Assembly (NCBI GenBank): GCA_902802045.1
Contig: CADCKQ010000001.1
Coordinates: 480,754 to 544,753 of the forward strand
Length of the DNA: 64,000 bases
Reading direction: 5' to 3'
Source of the DNA: Oscillospiraceae bacterium
GTDB lineage: Bacteria; Bacillota; Clostridia; Oscillospirales; Oscillospiraceae
Each line of letters begins with the position of its first letter. Positions within the stretch are counted from its first letter, which is position 1. The notes beneath the pieces were generated by a model. It made no database searches and was not told the DNA's origin. It worked only from the letters and a program-made list of their open reading frames with translations. Shown here piece by piece: positions 34,551 to 43,204 of this stretch. The position numbers were made by a program, and so were the translations under genes.

Positions 34551-35522
34551 ATGGAAAGAAAGCTGAATACAAGAATAACCGAAATGCTCGGGATCGAACG
34601 CCCGATCCTCTCAGGCGCGATGCAGTGGCTGGCTAAGGCCGAACTGGTATCTGCCGTTTCAAACGCCGGCGGCCTGGGGGTGATGTCCTCAGCAACCTTC
34701 CGGACCGCTGAGGATCTGCGTGCAGAGATCCGCAAATGCAAGGAGCTGACAGACAAGCCCTTCGCAGTCAACCTGACACTGATGCCCTCGCTGGCGCCTC
34801 CGGACTACCCTGCCTATGTCAAAGTCTGTATCGAGGAAGGTATCCGCATCATGGAGACTTCAGGCCGTGCTCCGGAGCAATTTATGCCTTATTTTAAAGA
34901 CGCAGGGATGACGGTAATTCATAAATGCACGATCGTCAGACACGCGCTCAAGGCACAGGCCATCGGCTGTGATGCAGTAATCATGGACGGCACAGAGGCG
35001 GCCGGCCATGTCGGAGAGAACGATATCGGCTCAATGGTGCTCTGGCCCGCGGCTGCTGATGCATTGGATATCCCCGTGATCGCCTGCGGCGGAGTGGGCG
35101 ACGGGCGCGGACTTGCGGCAGCGCTGATGCTCGGCTGTGAGGGAGCGACGGTAGGCACGCGATTTTTCCTCTCTGAAGAAGCTCCCGCACTGCGTGCCGG
35201 TAAGGAGGCAGTTGCCATGCATGCCGACGAGATGAGCACGACGCTGGTGCTGCGGCGCTTTGCAAACACGACGCGTGTGCTGAACAACGGACTTGCGGTC
35301 AAAGTCTCCGAGCTTGAAAAAAACGGCGCGCCCTTTGAGGAGATTGCACCTCTGGCCTCCGGCAGGCGCCTTAAGACGGCTTTCGACACCGGAAACCTCG
35401 ACGACGGAGTACTGACGATAGGACAGGTCACAGGCATTCTCCATGATGTCCTCCCTGTAAAGGAGATCATGGACAAAATGATGGAGGAGTGTTTCGCCTG
35501 TCTCGACAGATACAGGGAATAA
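34551..35522 (+). CDS. FabK/nitronate monooxygenase-family flavin oxidoreductase (copy 2)
   Basis: A 323-residue FMN-dependent TIM-barrel enzyme with LGIERPILSGAMQWLAKAEL at the start, then DKPFAVNLTLMPS, IPVIACGGVGDGRGLAAA and GCEGATVGTRFFLSEE. It differs clearly from the first copy at the acceptor side (SGAMQWLAK versus CGGMLWVTD), so the two probably have different substrates. The ATG follows TGAGGAGAAT, which includes the CoA-transferase stop. Last gene of the plus-strand operon, before a strong terminator. Confidence 0.85.
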   Translation: MERKLNTRITEMLGIERPILSGAMQWLAKAELVSAVSNAGGLGVMSSATFRTAEDLRAEIRKCKELTDKPFAVNLTLMPSLAPPDYPAYVKVCIEEGIRIMETSGRAPEQFMPYFKDAGMTVIHKCTIVRHALKAQAIGCDAVIMDGTEAAGHVGENDIGSMVLWPAAADALDIPVIACGGVGDGRGLAAALMLGCEGATVGTRFFLSEEAPALRAGKEAVAMHADEMSTTLVLRRFANTTRVLNNGLAVKVSELEKNGAPFEEIAPLASGRRLKTAFDTGNLDDGVLTIGQVTGILHDVLPVKEIMDKMMEECFACLDRYRE

Positions 35523-35551
35523 ACTGCAGAAAGCATATAAACATAAAGTAT

Positions 35552-35579
35552 AAAGGCAGGGACTTGTCCCTGCCTTTAG
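35552..35579 (+). terminator. rho-independent terminator of the plus-strand acyl-CoA operon
   Basis: A perfect 13-bp stem, TAAAGGCAGGGAC at 35552-35564 and its complement at 35567-35579, with a two-base apex. It follows the second FabK-like gene by 30 bases. Confidence 0.85.
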
Positions 35580-35682
35580 TGTATTATTTACACAATTGAC
35601 TGCATAATCCGCATCCGGGTATAATAAACAAAATATCATTTAAGCGGATCCGAAGACCTCCGATTCCGGATAAAGGGAAAAA

Positions 35683-36009
35683 ATGAGTATAGGAAAGAGA
35701 ACTGTATGCCTTTTGCTGTGCATGATCCTTCTGCTGCTGGCCGCCTTCGGCGCAGCTGAAATCCGGACGGTGCAGCACAGTGAATTCGATTATGTGTTTG
35801 TCCACGGGCTGGTCAACACCGTATCGGCGATGGCTCCAGCAGGAGCGCCCAGCGCCGTCTATTCGGAAGAAGAGCTCCTGCTGGGGATCTGGTATGTCGT
35901 GCCGACATACCGCGGCGACCACATGTCACTGCAGGGCGGAATGACAAAGCACAATAATATACGCCCGTTTTTCATGGAGCTGCTTGAAATGATCGATGCC
36001 TTGGCGTAG
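35683..36009 (+). CDS. small exported protein of unknown function, possibly a truncated hydrolase
   Basis: A 108-residue protein with a strong N-terminal hydrophobic signal (about 8-24, CLLLCMILLLLAAFGAAE). The mature part starts with EFDYVFVHGLVN, which resembles the first strand and oxyanion loop of secreted alpha/beta-hydrolases. It then ends without a nucleophile elbow (GxSxG). It may be the 5' part of a decayed lipase gene that gained a stop, or a real small protein. AAAGGGAAAAA precedes the ATG. A terminator follows 36 bases later. Confidence 0.5.
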   Translation: MSIGKRTVCLLLCMILLLLAAFGAAEIRTVQHSEFDYVFVHGLVNTVSAMAPAGAPSAVYSEEELLLGIWYVVPTYRGDHMSLQGGMTKHNNIRPFFMELLEMIDALA

Positions 36010-36045
36010 ACAGTTGAAAGGGCATCTCAACAGACGCAAAAAGGA

Positions 36046-36080
36046 AAGGATCTGCAGAAAACTCTGCAGATCCTTATTTT
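36046..36080. terminator. rho-independent terminator
   Basis: Perfect 12-bp stem AAGGATCTGCAG (36046-36057) with its complement at 36064-36075, six-base loop, then ATTTTG. It separates the small exported protein from the convergent hydrolase gene. Confidence 0.85.
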
Positions 36081-36098
36081 GATCTGAAAAGATCCGTT

Positions 36099-36902
36099 TT
36101 ATGACAGAAAGAATCTCAGCATCCTCTCGCGGTAATCCGGCGCCGTATCAAACGCGGCATGCCCGTAGCCGATGTACATGTACAGCCTGAAGTCCGGACG
36201 GCGATCCAGATTTTCTGCGATCTCCATCGTCGCGTCAGAGTCAAGGACGCTGTCTTCATAGGCGCCTACTGCCATGACCGGGCACTGTATTCTTTCCAGG
36301 TCTTCCACAGCGTTGAAGCCTTTTGTGCCTTCGATCAGGATTATAAATCTTTCAAGATCCTCATCCGTTACGCTTTTTGCCGCATCGATCAGGGTATCGC
36401 GGTATTGTTCGTATACTTCCGGCGGATATATCTCACGCCCGAACTCCAGATACAGCCCGACCCTGTCTTTTTCTTTTGCCAGCTGCTGCCATTTTTCCAG
36501 GACACGGTATTGAGCTTCCTTCACATGCGCAGAGGAGGAACCCAGAACCATTTTCTTTACCAGGTCAGGGTGTTCTGCGGCTATGACCAGGGCGATCATT
36601 CCGCCCTGGGAGGCACCGAAAAGACAGACGTTTTTCAGCCCGAGAGACTGAAAAGCCTCAGCTGTATCCCGCGCCATTTCACGGATGGTATAAGAAGCGG
36701 GAAGGTTCCTGCGCCTGTCAAAAACATAAATGGTGAAAATGTCTTCGAGAGAGCGGTATGCCTGTGCGATGGCGTCAGCTGCGCCCATAACGCTTTGAAT
36801 GCTCAGGCCCGGCAGGATGACCAGCGGCTGATCTCCTTTGCCGAAACAGAAATAGTCCATGGAGAAAGAATCTGCGACTACGGTTTTAATTTCAACAGCC
36901 AT
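36099..36902 (-). CDS. alpha/beta-hydrolase
   Basis: A 267-residue serine hydrolase. The nucleophile elbow GASQGG (about 107-112) supplies the Ser, an Asp is expected near AYEDSVLDSD, and the His is in IGYGHAAFD close to the C-terminus. Substrate unknown; esterases, acylhydrolases and peptidases share this fold. The ATG at 36902 follows GGAGGAAA. It lies 31 bases downstream of the CbiO gene on the same strand and may be cotranscribed with the metal importer, though no functional link is obvious. Confidence 0.82.
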   Translation of the reverse strand: MAVEIKTVVADSFSMDYFCFGKGDQPLVILPGLSIQSVMGAADAIAQAYRSLEDIFTIYVFDRRRNLPASYTIREMARDTAEAFQSLGLKNVCLFGASQGGMIALVIAAEHPDLVKKMVLGSSSAHVKEAQYRVLEKWQQLAKEKDRVGLYLEFGREIYPPEVYEQYRDTLIDAAKSVTDEDLERFIILIEGTKGFNAVEDLERIQCPVMAVGAYEDSVLDSDATMEIAENLDRRPDFRLYMYIGYGHAAFDTAPDYRERMLRFFLS

Positions 36903-36933
36903 AAAAACATTTCCTCCATTTTCATAATGGAGC

Positions 36934-37683
36934 TCAAAGACCGGATCCGGGATCTTTTTCTTCAGCCTCCCCCGCCAGGCAGAACGGCAATTCCATACGA
37001 TGGGCTTCAAGCAGTTCCCGATCGCGAAGTATCTCGTCTGCAGGTCCGTCTGCGACTATGCGGCCACGATCAAGGAGAATAACCCGCTCGCAGGTGTCCA
37101 GGATCATGTCCAGATCGTGAGAGGCGATCAGCTTGGTCTGTTTCAGGCCGCGGATCGTATTGATAACGATACGGCGGTTATAGGGATCAAGCGCAGAACT
37201 CGGTTCGTCCATCAATATCACATCAGGCTCCATGGCGAGGATCGTGGCAATTGCTGCCATACGTTTCTCTCCGCCGGAGATGCGGTGGTTATGACGGTAT
37301 TTCAGCTCCTGAAGTCCCAGCTGCCCGAGCGCCTTGTCTACCCGCTGTTCCGCTTCCTCACGGCTGAGGCCGTAGTTCAGCGGTGCAAATATCATGTCTT
37401 CATAGACTGTTGGCATGAACATCTGGTTGTCGGAATTCTGGAGCACAAATCCGATCCTGCGCCTCACATCGGCAAGATTCGCCCTGCTGACTTCGATACC
37501 GTCAGCAAGGATCCGACCTTCACCGCTGAGCAGACCAAGCGCCAGTTTCATAACGGTGGATTTGCCGGCGCCGTTGGCACCGATCAGTCCGACGCTCTCC
37601 CCGGGTCCTATGCGGAAGGAGAGATCTTCCAGAACGCTCCGCTCCTTCTCATAGGAAAAACTGACATGCTGGAATTCTATCAT
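36934..37683 (-). CDS. cbiO: CbiO-type ATPase of a cobalt/nickel ECF importer
   Basis: A 249-residue ABC ATPase powering an energy-coupling-factor transporter. Walker A is GANGAGKS (about 37-44), the Q-loop is FVLQNSDNQMF, the signature is RISGGEKRMAA, and Walker B is VILMDEPSSALDP. The QNSDNQ element is typical of CbiO/EcfA proteins. The start (MIEFQHVSFSYE) is taken at 37683, five bases after the CbiQ stop, which matches family length. It is the third gene of the cbiMN-Q-O operon. Confidence 0.92.
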   Translation of the reverse strand: MIEFQHVSFSYEKERSVLEDLSFRIGPGESVGLIGANGAGKSTVMKLALGLLSGEGRILADGIEVSRANLADVRRRIGFVLQNSDNQMFMPTVYEDMIFAPLNYGLSREEAEQRVDKALGQLGLQELKYRHNHRISGGEKRMAAIATILAMEPDVILMDEPSSALDPYNRRIVINTIRGLKQTKLIASHDLDMILDTCERVILLDRGRIVADGPADEILRDRELLEAHRMELPFCLAGEAEEKDPGSGL

Positions 37684-37688
37684 ATTTC

Positions 37689-38492
37689 TCACCTCACAAC
37701 AAGTCTTCCGAGAAGCTCCGCTGCATTGACAAACCGAAGCAGCAGGAACACGGCGGAAGAGCCGGCAGTATACAGCGCGTCCCAAAGTCCGAAGCGACGG
37801 CCAGGCGCGTAATGGAAATGTCCGTGATAACCCCGAAGCAGCATGCTTCCGTACAGCTCCTGAGCGCGATCCATGCTGCGCAGGAGAAGCTGCCCCAGGA
37901 AACTCCCCCAGGCTGACACATGGATGCCCTTTTGCCCAGGTGCACGCAGGTGGTAGGCGTCAGTCATCACAGCCAGCTCCTCAGTCATTACACCGACATA
38001 GCGATAAGTAAGCAGCAGGAGAGTGACGAGCGTTGAGGGCAGATGCAGCTTGCGCAACGCAGCACATAGACTGTCGATCGGCGTTGTGGCGATCAGCAGG
38101 AACGAAGCCATAAGGCACAGGAGACCTTTGAGCATCAGGCTCAGCATTGACACAACGCCGCCTGACACGGGCAGCGAACCCAGGGTCAGCAGCGGTGCCC
38201 GGTCATATAAAGGATTGAAAAGCCCCACAGCCATAACCAGAGGAAGAACGATCCGCAGCTTGTAAAAGCATGTGCGTACCGGAACACCGCTTATCTGAAA
38301 CAATATAACCGGAAACAGAAGCATTACGGCAAGTCCGCTCAGGTCGTATTTGCGGAAAGACACAACTACTATTATATAAATTATCGCAGTTAAAAGTTTG
38401 GCCAGGGGACTGAGGCGGTGGATCGGAGAATCCATGGCTGTGAGATCATCCATCTCGCCGAGCTCATGCAGGGCCTTTTCCATTTTGTTCAT
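37689..38492 (-). CDS. cbiQ: CbiQ-type transmembrane component of a cobalt/nickel ECF importer
   Basis: A 267-residue membrane protein with five to six hydrophobic segments (for example LLTAIIYIIVVVSF and LLCLMASFLLIATT). The cytoplasmic helices that dock the ATPase are recognisable around SLCAALRKLHLPSTL and MLLRGYHG, the latter matching the conserved A-R-G region of T-components. It lies between the CbiM-like and CbiO genes. Confidence 0.9.
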   Translation of the reverse strand: MNKMEKALHELGEMDDLTAMDSPIHRLSPLAKLLTAIIYIIVVVSFRKYDLSGLAVMLLFPVILFQISGVPVRTCFYKLRIVLPLVMAVGLFNPLYDRAPLLTLGSLPVSGGVVSMLSLMLKGLLCLMASFLLIATTPIDSLCAALRKLHLPSTLVTLLLLTYRYVGVMTEELAVMTDAYHLRAPGQKGIHVSAWGSFLGQLLLRSMDRAQELYGSMLLRGYHGHFHYAPGRRFGLWDALYTAGSSAVFLLLRFVNAAELLGRLVVR

Positions 38493-38566
38493 ACAGTTGT
38501 TCCTTATTTGAGAAAAGTCTAAAAAGGGGCAGCACTGCTGCCCCTTCGGATAATGTTTACGGATAC

Positions 38567-39619
38567 TTACGACTTTTTGTTTTTTCGGAAGAAACCGCCC
38601 GCAAGGCAGATCAGAAGCGCCACGCCGGCCACCATGACTGAACCCACGATGCCTGAGACCGTGGTGCCGACAGGCGTGTCATTGTCGGCAAAGGCGTAGT
38701 CCGGAAGGAAAGAAGTCTTTTCCTGGATCGCACCTGCTTTATCCGCTGTAACGCTGGCCACACCGAAATCATCCTCGTCAAGACCCATATTCTCGCTGTA
38801 GCCTTTTTCGGCGTTTCCGAAGAGCGCCCATTCAAGGCCGTCGGGGTTGGAGCTGGCCAGGAGGCTAAGTCCGCCGCCTACGACTAGAGCCAGGACCGCA
38901 AGGATCGCGATCACGGCTTTAAGGGAGCGTTTGGCAGGCATCTCCTGTCCTTCGTCTGCGACATCACGCAGGAGCTCGGGCCTGGAATCAAATACAAAAA
39001 CAAGCACCGCGGCAGTTATAAGACCCTCGATAAGGCCTATTGCAAGATGTATGGGAAGCATCAGTGCAACGAACGCGCCAAAAGGCAGCTCGGTAATGCC
39101 GGAGAGCGTGGTCTCAAGTACGACAGAGAAGGCACCGAGCTGAAGAGTAACGATGCAGCCGATGATGGAGGCGGCAATGATACGTGAGCGCTGGGCGTTC
39201 TTGCCTTCTCCAAACCAATGGCTACGCATGATCGGCCGCCAGATCAGATAATAACCGACAAAGCAGCCGTAAAAGGCCATGTTCCATATATTTGCCCCCA
39301 GCGCCATCAATCCTCCGTCTGCAAAGAACAGGCATTGGATCGCCAGTATCACTATCATGGACAGAAAGCCCGCTTGCGGGCCGAGAAGCGCGGAGAGCAG
39401 CATGCCGCCGCACATATGACCGGAAGAACCGGTGCCGGGGATAGTATAGTTGATCATCTGTCCCGCAAAGACCAGAGCGGCGGTAACTGCCATGGTGGGC
39501 AGCTTTTGCGGTTCATCGTCTTTTCTCAGTTTGTGGATCGAAACGCCGGCGGCAGTGCCGGAGGCTACATACATTGTTGCTGCGACAGCAGGAGCCAGCA
39601 GCGCGTCTGCCATATGCAT
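38567..39619 (-). CDS. cbiM: fused CbiM-CbiN cobalt (nickel) substrate-binding component
   Basis: A 350-residue membrane protein. Residues 1-220 are CbiM, with the N-terminal Met-His (MHMADALL) whose amino group and His2 coordinate the metal in this family, and GSSGHMCGGMLLSALLGPQAG. Residues 230-350 resemble CbiN: one helix, an external loop containing SSNPDGLEWALFG, and a final helix. CbiM and CbiN are separate proteins in many bacteria. Here they are fused, as in some NikMN proteins. First gene of the operon. Co versus Ni cannot be decided. Confidence 0.88.
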   Translation of the reverse strand: MHMADALLAPAVAATMYVASGTAAGVSIHKLRKDDEPQKLPTMAVTAALVFAGQMINYTIPGTGSSGHMCGGMLLSALLGPQAGFLSMIVILAIQCLFFADGGLMALGANIWNMAFYGCFVGYYLIWRPIMRSHWFGEGKNAQRSRIIAASIIGCIVTLQLGAFSVVLETTLSGITELPFGAFVALMLPIHLAIGLIEGLITAAVLVFVFDSRPELLRDVADEGQEMPAKRSLKAVIAILAVLALVVGGGLSLLASSNPDGLEWALFGNAEKGYSENMGLDEDDFGVASVTADKAGAIQEKTSFLPDYAFADNDTPVGTTVSGIVGSVMVAGVALLICLAGGFFRKNKKS

Positions 39620-39868
39620 AATAACACCTTCCTACTTCAAAATAAACGGATGTGTTCAGTATAGCATCGATTTACGCGCCTGCAAGCTCCCCCGGGGGTT
39701 GTTTTCCGAAGATATTTCTGCTCGCGGGGGTCATGCTTTTTGTCGGCAGTTCCCGCCGGAGAGCCTGATATGTTTGTTTCAATTGCCTTTTTCTTGCATT
39801 ATTTCACTGTTGCCGATAAAATATTATCAGAACTTTTTTTGGAATGGACTGCAGGAGGACGCTGAAAT
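39620..39868. other. intergenic region between cbiM and the NTPase gene
   Basis: These 249 bases separate divergent genes. They contain the palindrome CCCCCGGGGG near 39690 and the dyad GATAA-AATA-TTATC at about 39815-39828, upstream of the NTPase gene. I could not match a cobalamin or NiCo riboswitch consensus on the cbiM side, although metal-dependent control would be expected. The NTPase gene has GCAGGAGG before its ATG. Confidence 0.5.
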
Positions 39869-40994
39869 ATGGGTACACTGGATGAACTGATCCATTATTG
39901 CAGGATAGAAGATCCGATCGGCTCGCTGGTCCTTATCGGAGAGAGCGGTTGCGGGAAGACCTATCTCATCGAGCGGGAACTGAGGGAAGCGCTGGAGGAT
40001 ACTCATTGCATTGTCCGGGTTTCGCTGTTCGGCATTAATAGCATTGGCGCCCTGCACGATGCTGTTAAGAAGCAATGGCTTTATGCGCTGAGCCCGCTCT
40101 TCACCAAATTCAGCAGGCATCCGGATCAGATAGAAAAAATGGCGTAATTTTGCCAAAGCCGGCAATTCCGTACTGCAGATAATCAATCCTCGTGCCGGGA
40201 GTTTGAGCAATACGCTGATGAATACGCTGGACTACATTGTGGTCTCGCCGGTCGTGGAGGATCACATAACAAAAAAAGAAAAAAGAGTTGTGCTGGTGTT
40301 CGACGACGTTGATCGCACCACGTTGAACAGCGCTGAATTGCTGGGCTGCATCAACGATTACTGTGAGAACAAGAATTTCAGTACGATCATCATTGCCAAC
40401 AGAGAGTACTTTGCGAATCCCAATATGGAGGACTTTATCCGGTCTGTGAGAGAGAAGACCGTTGCCTATACAGTCCTCAACTGTCCGGATTTCAAGAACA
40501 TCGTACACGATCTGATCGGGAACTGGAACTGGAGGACAGAAGAGTACGCCGAATTCCTGAAGGAACAGGAGGAAACGATCGTGGAGATCTTTGCTTCGGA
40601 ACCGGATACTTCCGGTACGCAGGAAGCCGGCGCAGCATTAGTGAAAAATCACAACATACGCAGCCTTATCACGTCCCTGGAAAGCTTTTTCCGCATATAT
40701 TATCATATGTGCAGGGCAGGGGTTTCCGATATTTGCCCGTATTTCCGCTCGTTCCTCGCTTTTTCTCTTGCCGAGAAAGGCGGATTCTGCAGAGACGGGA
40801 AGACCTCTTATACGTTTTCCGATGAGGAAATCAGCCAGCTGTATCCGCAGTTTTCTGCAGACTGCCTGTTTGACAGCGTACGCCTGTGGATACGGCTAGG
40901 CGAATGGAACAAGAAGCAGTTCCTGGAAGAACTGTCCCGCATCAGCGGCGCGGACCTGTCGGAGATGATGCATGAAGAGAATGGGCCTGCCTGA
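39869..40994 (+). pseudogene. P-loop NTPase (KAP/STAND-like) interrupted by a frameshift
   Basis: Two adjacent reading frames form one protein. The first (39869-40147, 92 residues) carries Walker A GESGCGKT. The second (open from about 40134 to 40994) carries Walker B VVLVFDDVDR, a sensor strand FSTIIIANRE and a helical C-terminus. At 40134-40139 an A6 run, when read as A5, joins ...PDQIEK to WRNFAKAGNS and gives one uninterrupted frame of about 375 residues. The DDVDR Walker B is typical of KAP-type NTPases. It may be a pseudogene, a sequencing error, or corrected by transcript slippage on the A-run. No partner gene is adjacent. Confidence 0.7.
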
Positions 40995-41024
40995 TTCCGG
41001 AATAAGGCAGCGGAATATCATATT

Positions 41025-42320
41025 TTAAATATCGAGAGAACAGACGTCCTCAACTGTCTCACGGCGGACCGCTGTATAGGAATCGTTATCTGTCAGCATG
41101 ACAAGCGCAGGGCGCCCGAGGCGGTTATAGTTGGAAGCCATGGAGTAATTGTAGGCGCCGGTCGTACAGACAGCGATGTGATCTCCCCGGGAGATATCGA
41201 CAGGGAGCTTGACAGAGGGTTGAACGATATCTCCGCTTTCACAGCAGCGTCCCGCAAGATCGAAAACGGCAAAGAACCGGCTCTCTCTGTCTGCACAGAG
41301 AACGGTATAGGGAGCGCCGTAAAGACAGTAACGGGGGTTGTCCGCCATTCCTCCGTCTACAATGGCATAGTATTTGTATCCGGGGATACGCTTTACGGAG
41401 CTTACGGTATAGACCGTCATTCCGGCGTCAGCGACGATGCTTCTCCCGGGCTCCATCAGGAAGAAGGGAAGTTCAAGAGAAAGCTGTTTGCAGCGCTCCT
41501 TGAGGTGAGAGGCAACACTCCCGATGCGCTCTGGAATGTCTATATGCTTGTCGGTGTCCAGATAACGCACGCCGTATCCTCCTCCGACATTCAGCATCCG
41601 TGTCTTGAGCCCCAGCTTTACGGACAGTTCAGCCATGAAATCGGTCATGACATCTATGACATCTTCGAAGACGGTCTCGTCGAAGACCTCTGAACCGACA
41701 TGGCAGTGAAGGCCGCAGAACTCCAGGGAGCTGCATCTGAGAGCTTCCTCTGTAAAGGCGAATGCCTGCCCGGTCTCCATCGGAACACCGAATTTGACGT
41801 CTACAGTACCGGTATTAACTGCCTTATATGTGTGAGGGTCTATCCCGGGCGTAACCCGGAGAAGGACCTTCTGTTTTTTCTTCTGAGAGGCCGCTTCTCT
41901 GTTGACTGCGAGGAGCTCCTCAGGATTGTCAACGATAAAATAACCTATGTTTTTGCTTATCGCGTAACGGATATCCTCGTCTGTCTTGCCGTCGCCGTGA
42001 AAGAAGATCTTCTCTTCTGGGAATCCGACGCTGAGCGCAGTGTGGATCTCTCCGGGAGAAACGGCGTCAAGGCCCATTCCTTCGGACATGACGACCCTTA
42101 TAATCTGTTTGAAAGAAGCTGCTTTTCCGGCGTAGAGCGGGAGCGCGTTTTCGCCGAAAGCCTGCTTGAAAGCCTTGGTATACAGGCGGCAGTTATGGCG
42201 GATACGTTCTTCGTCCATAAGATAGAGCGGAGTCCCGTATTTTTCCGCGAGATCGGGAACGGAATGCCCCGCGAAGCAAAGCACTCCGTCGGCGCGTCTG
42301 GTAATGTTATCAGATAGCAT
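41025..42320 (-). CDS. lysA: diaminopimelate decarboxylase
   Basis: Last step of lysine biosynthesis, decarboxylating meso-diaminopimelate with PLP. The 431-residue type III-fold enzyme has the PLP lysine in PLYAGKAASFKQI (about Lys46), the glycine-rich phosphate loop GGGYGVRYLD, EPGRSIVADAG and the dimer-contributed Cys in GRCCESGDI. AGGAGG precedes the ATG. It stands alone between the broken NTPase gene and a lipoprotein gene, not in a lysine operon. Confidence 0.96.
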   Translation of the reverse strand: MLSDNITRRADGVLCFAGHSVPDLAEKYGTPLYLMDEERIRHNCRLYTKAFKQAFGENALPLYAGKAASFKQIIRVVMSEGMGLDAVSPGEIHTALSVGFPEEKIFFHGDGKTDEDIRYAISKNIGYFIVDNPEELLAVNREAASQKKKQKVLLRVTPGIDPHTYKAVNTGTVDVKFGVPMETGQAFAFTEEALRCSSLEFCGLHCHVGSEVFDETVFEDVIDVMTDFMAELSVKLGLKTRMLNVGGGYGVRYLDTDKHIDIPERIGSVASHLKERCKQLSLELPFFLMEPGRSIVADAGMTVYTVSSVKRIPGYKYYAIVDGGMADNPRYCLYGAPYTVLCADRESRFFAVFDLAGRCCESGDIVQPSVKLPVDISRGDHIAVCTTGAYNYSMASNYNRLGRPALVMLTDNDSYTAVRRETVEDVCSLDI

Positions 42321-42357
42321 GGCAGCCTCCTGTTACAATATTGGAATTATTTTAAGA

Positions 42358-42384
42358 AAAAAGTCCTTCCGTGAAGGGCTTTTT
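42358..42384 (-). terminator. rho-independent terminator of the lipoprotein gene
   Basis: A 12-bp stem (AAAAAGTCCTTC with its complement, one G-T pair) and a three-base loop. On the minus strand it ends in a run of six T. It lies between the lipoprotein gene and lysA. Confidence 0.85.
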
Positions 42385-42430
42385 CCTGTCCGTGTTTCAT
42401 CAAAGGAAGTCAGGCAGATCCTGTCACAAA

Positions 42431-43018
42431 TCAGAAGTGACAGTTCTTTTCAAATTCCGCCGAGATCGGATCGCCGAATTCTCTTTTGGCGGTCGGGTAA
42501 GTGATCCAGAAGGACTTCAAGCCGTTGTCGGTCGAACTCTCCTTTGAATAAAAGATCTCGTCTCCGTTATTGTTATAGCCGCTCTGTACGAACCAGTTTT
42601 CTCCCTTATTGAAATAAGTTACATCCGGATTGTTCGCTGCAATATTGCAGTCCGTCTCATAGGCGTCTTCCGGAATGCTGCCCGGAGTGATCTCATTGAC
42701 CACGATCCTGATCTCATGTTCCGGATGCCAAAAGGTGTACTGATATCCGATATTCGGACTTTCATCCAACTGAATAAAGCCCTCCGGCACAAAAAACGCT
42801 GTCCCCGCCACGCCTGTAAAGCTGCCGGAAGAGTTCTGCTGATCCAGGTCTGCTGCGCCGGGTGCGATTTCAACAGGACCGGGTTCTTCCACTGCCGGTG
42901 CTGCAGTTTCTTCAGGCTCGCCGGAAACTGCTGCCGGGTTCTCTCCCCGGGAAGCTGACCCGCATGCAGTCAGAAACAATAATGAAAAGAGACATACCGC
43001 TATAAAAAAGCGCTTCAT
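42431..43018 (-). CDS. predicted lipoprotein of unknown function
   Basis: A 195-residue exported protein with signal peptide and lipobox LTAC (Cys about 19). A Pro/Glu-rich linker runs to about 60. A compact domain of about 130 residues follows, with a TAFFVPEGFIQLDESPN opening and repeated aromatic residues. It could be a PsbP- or DUF-type beta-sandwich, but I do not recognise the family. Monocistronic by layout. Confidence 0.72.
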   Translation of the reverse strand: MKRFFIAVCLFSLLFLTACGSASRGENPAAVSGEPEETAAPAVEEPGPVEIAPGAADLDQQNSSGSFTGVAGTAFFVPEGFIQLDESPNIGYQYTFWHPEHEIRIVVNEITPGSIPEDAYETDCNIAANNPDVTYFNKGENWFVQSGYNNNGDEIFYSKESSTDNGLKSFWITYPTAKREFGDPISAEFEKNCHF

Positions 43019-43156
43019 CTGGTTCTCCTTGCAGATTGATTTAACGTGGAATTATACCTCTGTGAATTATAATCTCCGCGAACACGTTTTTCAATAAGGT
43101 GTTCGATGCACAGAGGAGGACCTTGCACCTTAAACTATTCTTAATCTTTTACCGTA

Positions 43157-43185
43157 TTGGATCTTAAACATATTTCGGGTACAAT
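43157..43185 (+). promoter_or_regulatory. promoter of the condensation/MATE/SpoIIE operon
   Basis: TTGGAT (43157-43162), 17 bases, TACAAT (43180-43185), followed by AGGTG before the response-regulator stub. It appears to have been inherited from the original response-regulator operon. Confidence 0.55.
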
Positions 43186-43204
43186 ACACGCGAGGTGAAA
43201 AAAG

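Noticed and set aside
39620..39868. cobalamin riboswitch upstream of cbiM
   Set aside because: A CCCCCGC segment is suggestive, but the GCCACTG B12-box and the rest of the conserved core were not found by eye.
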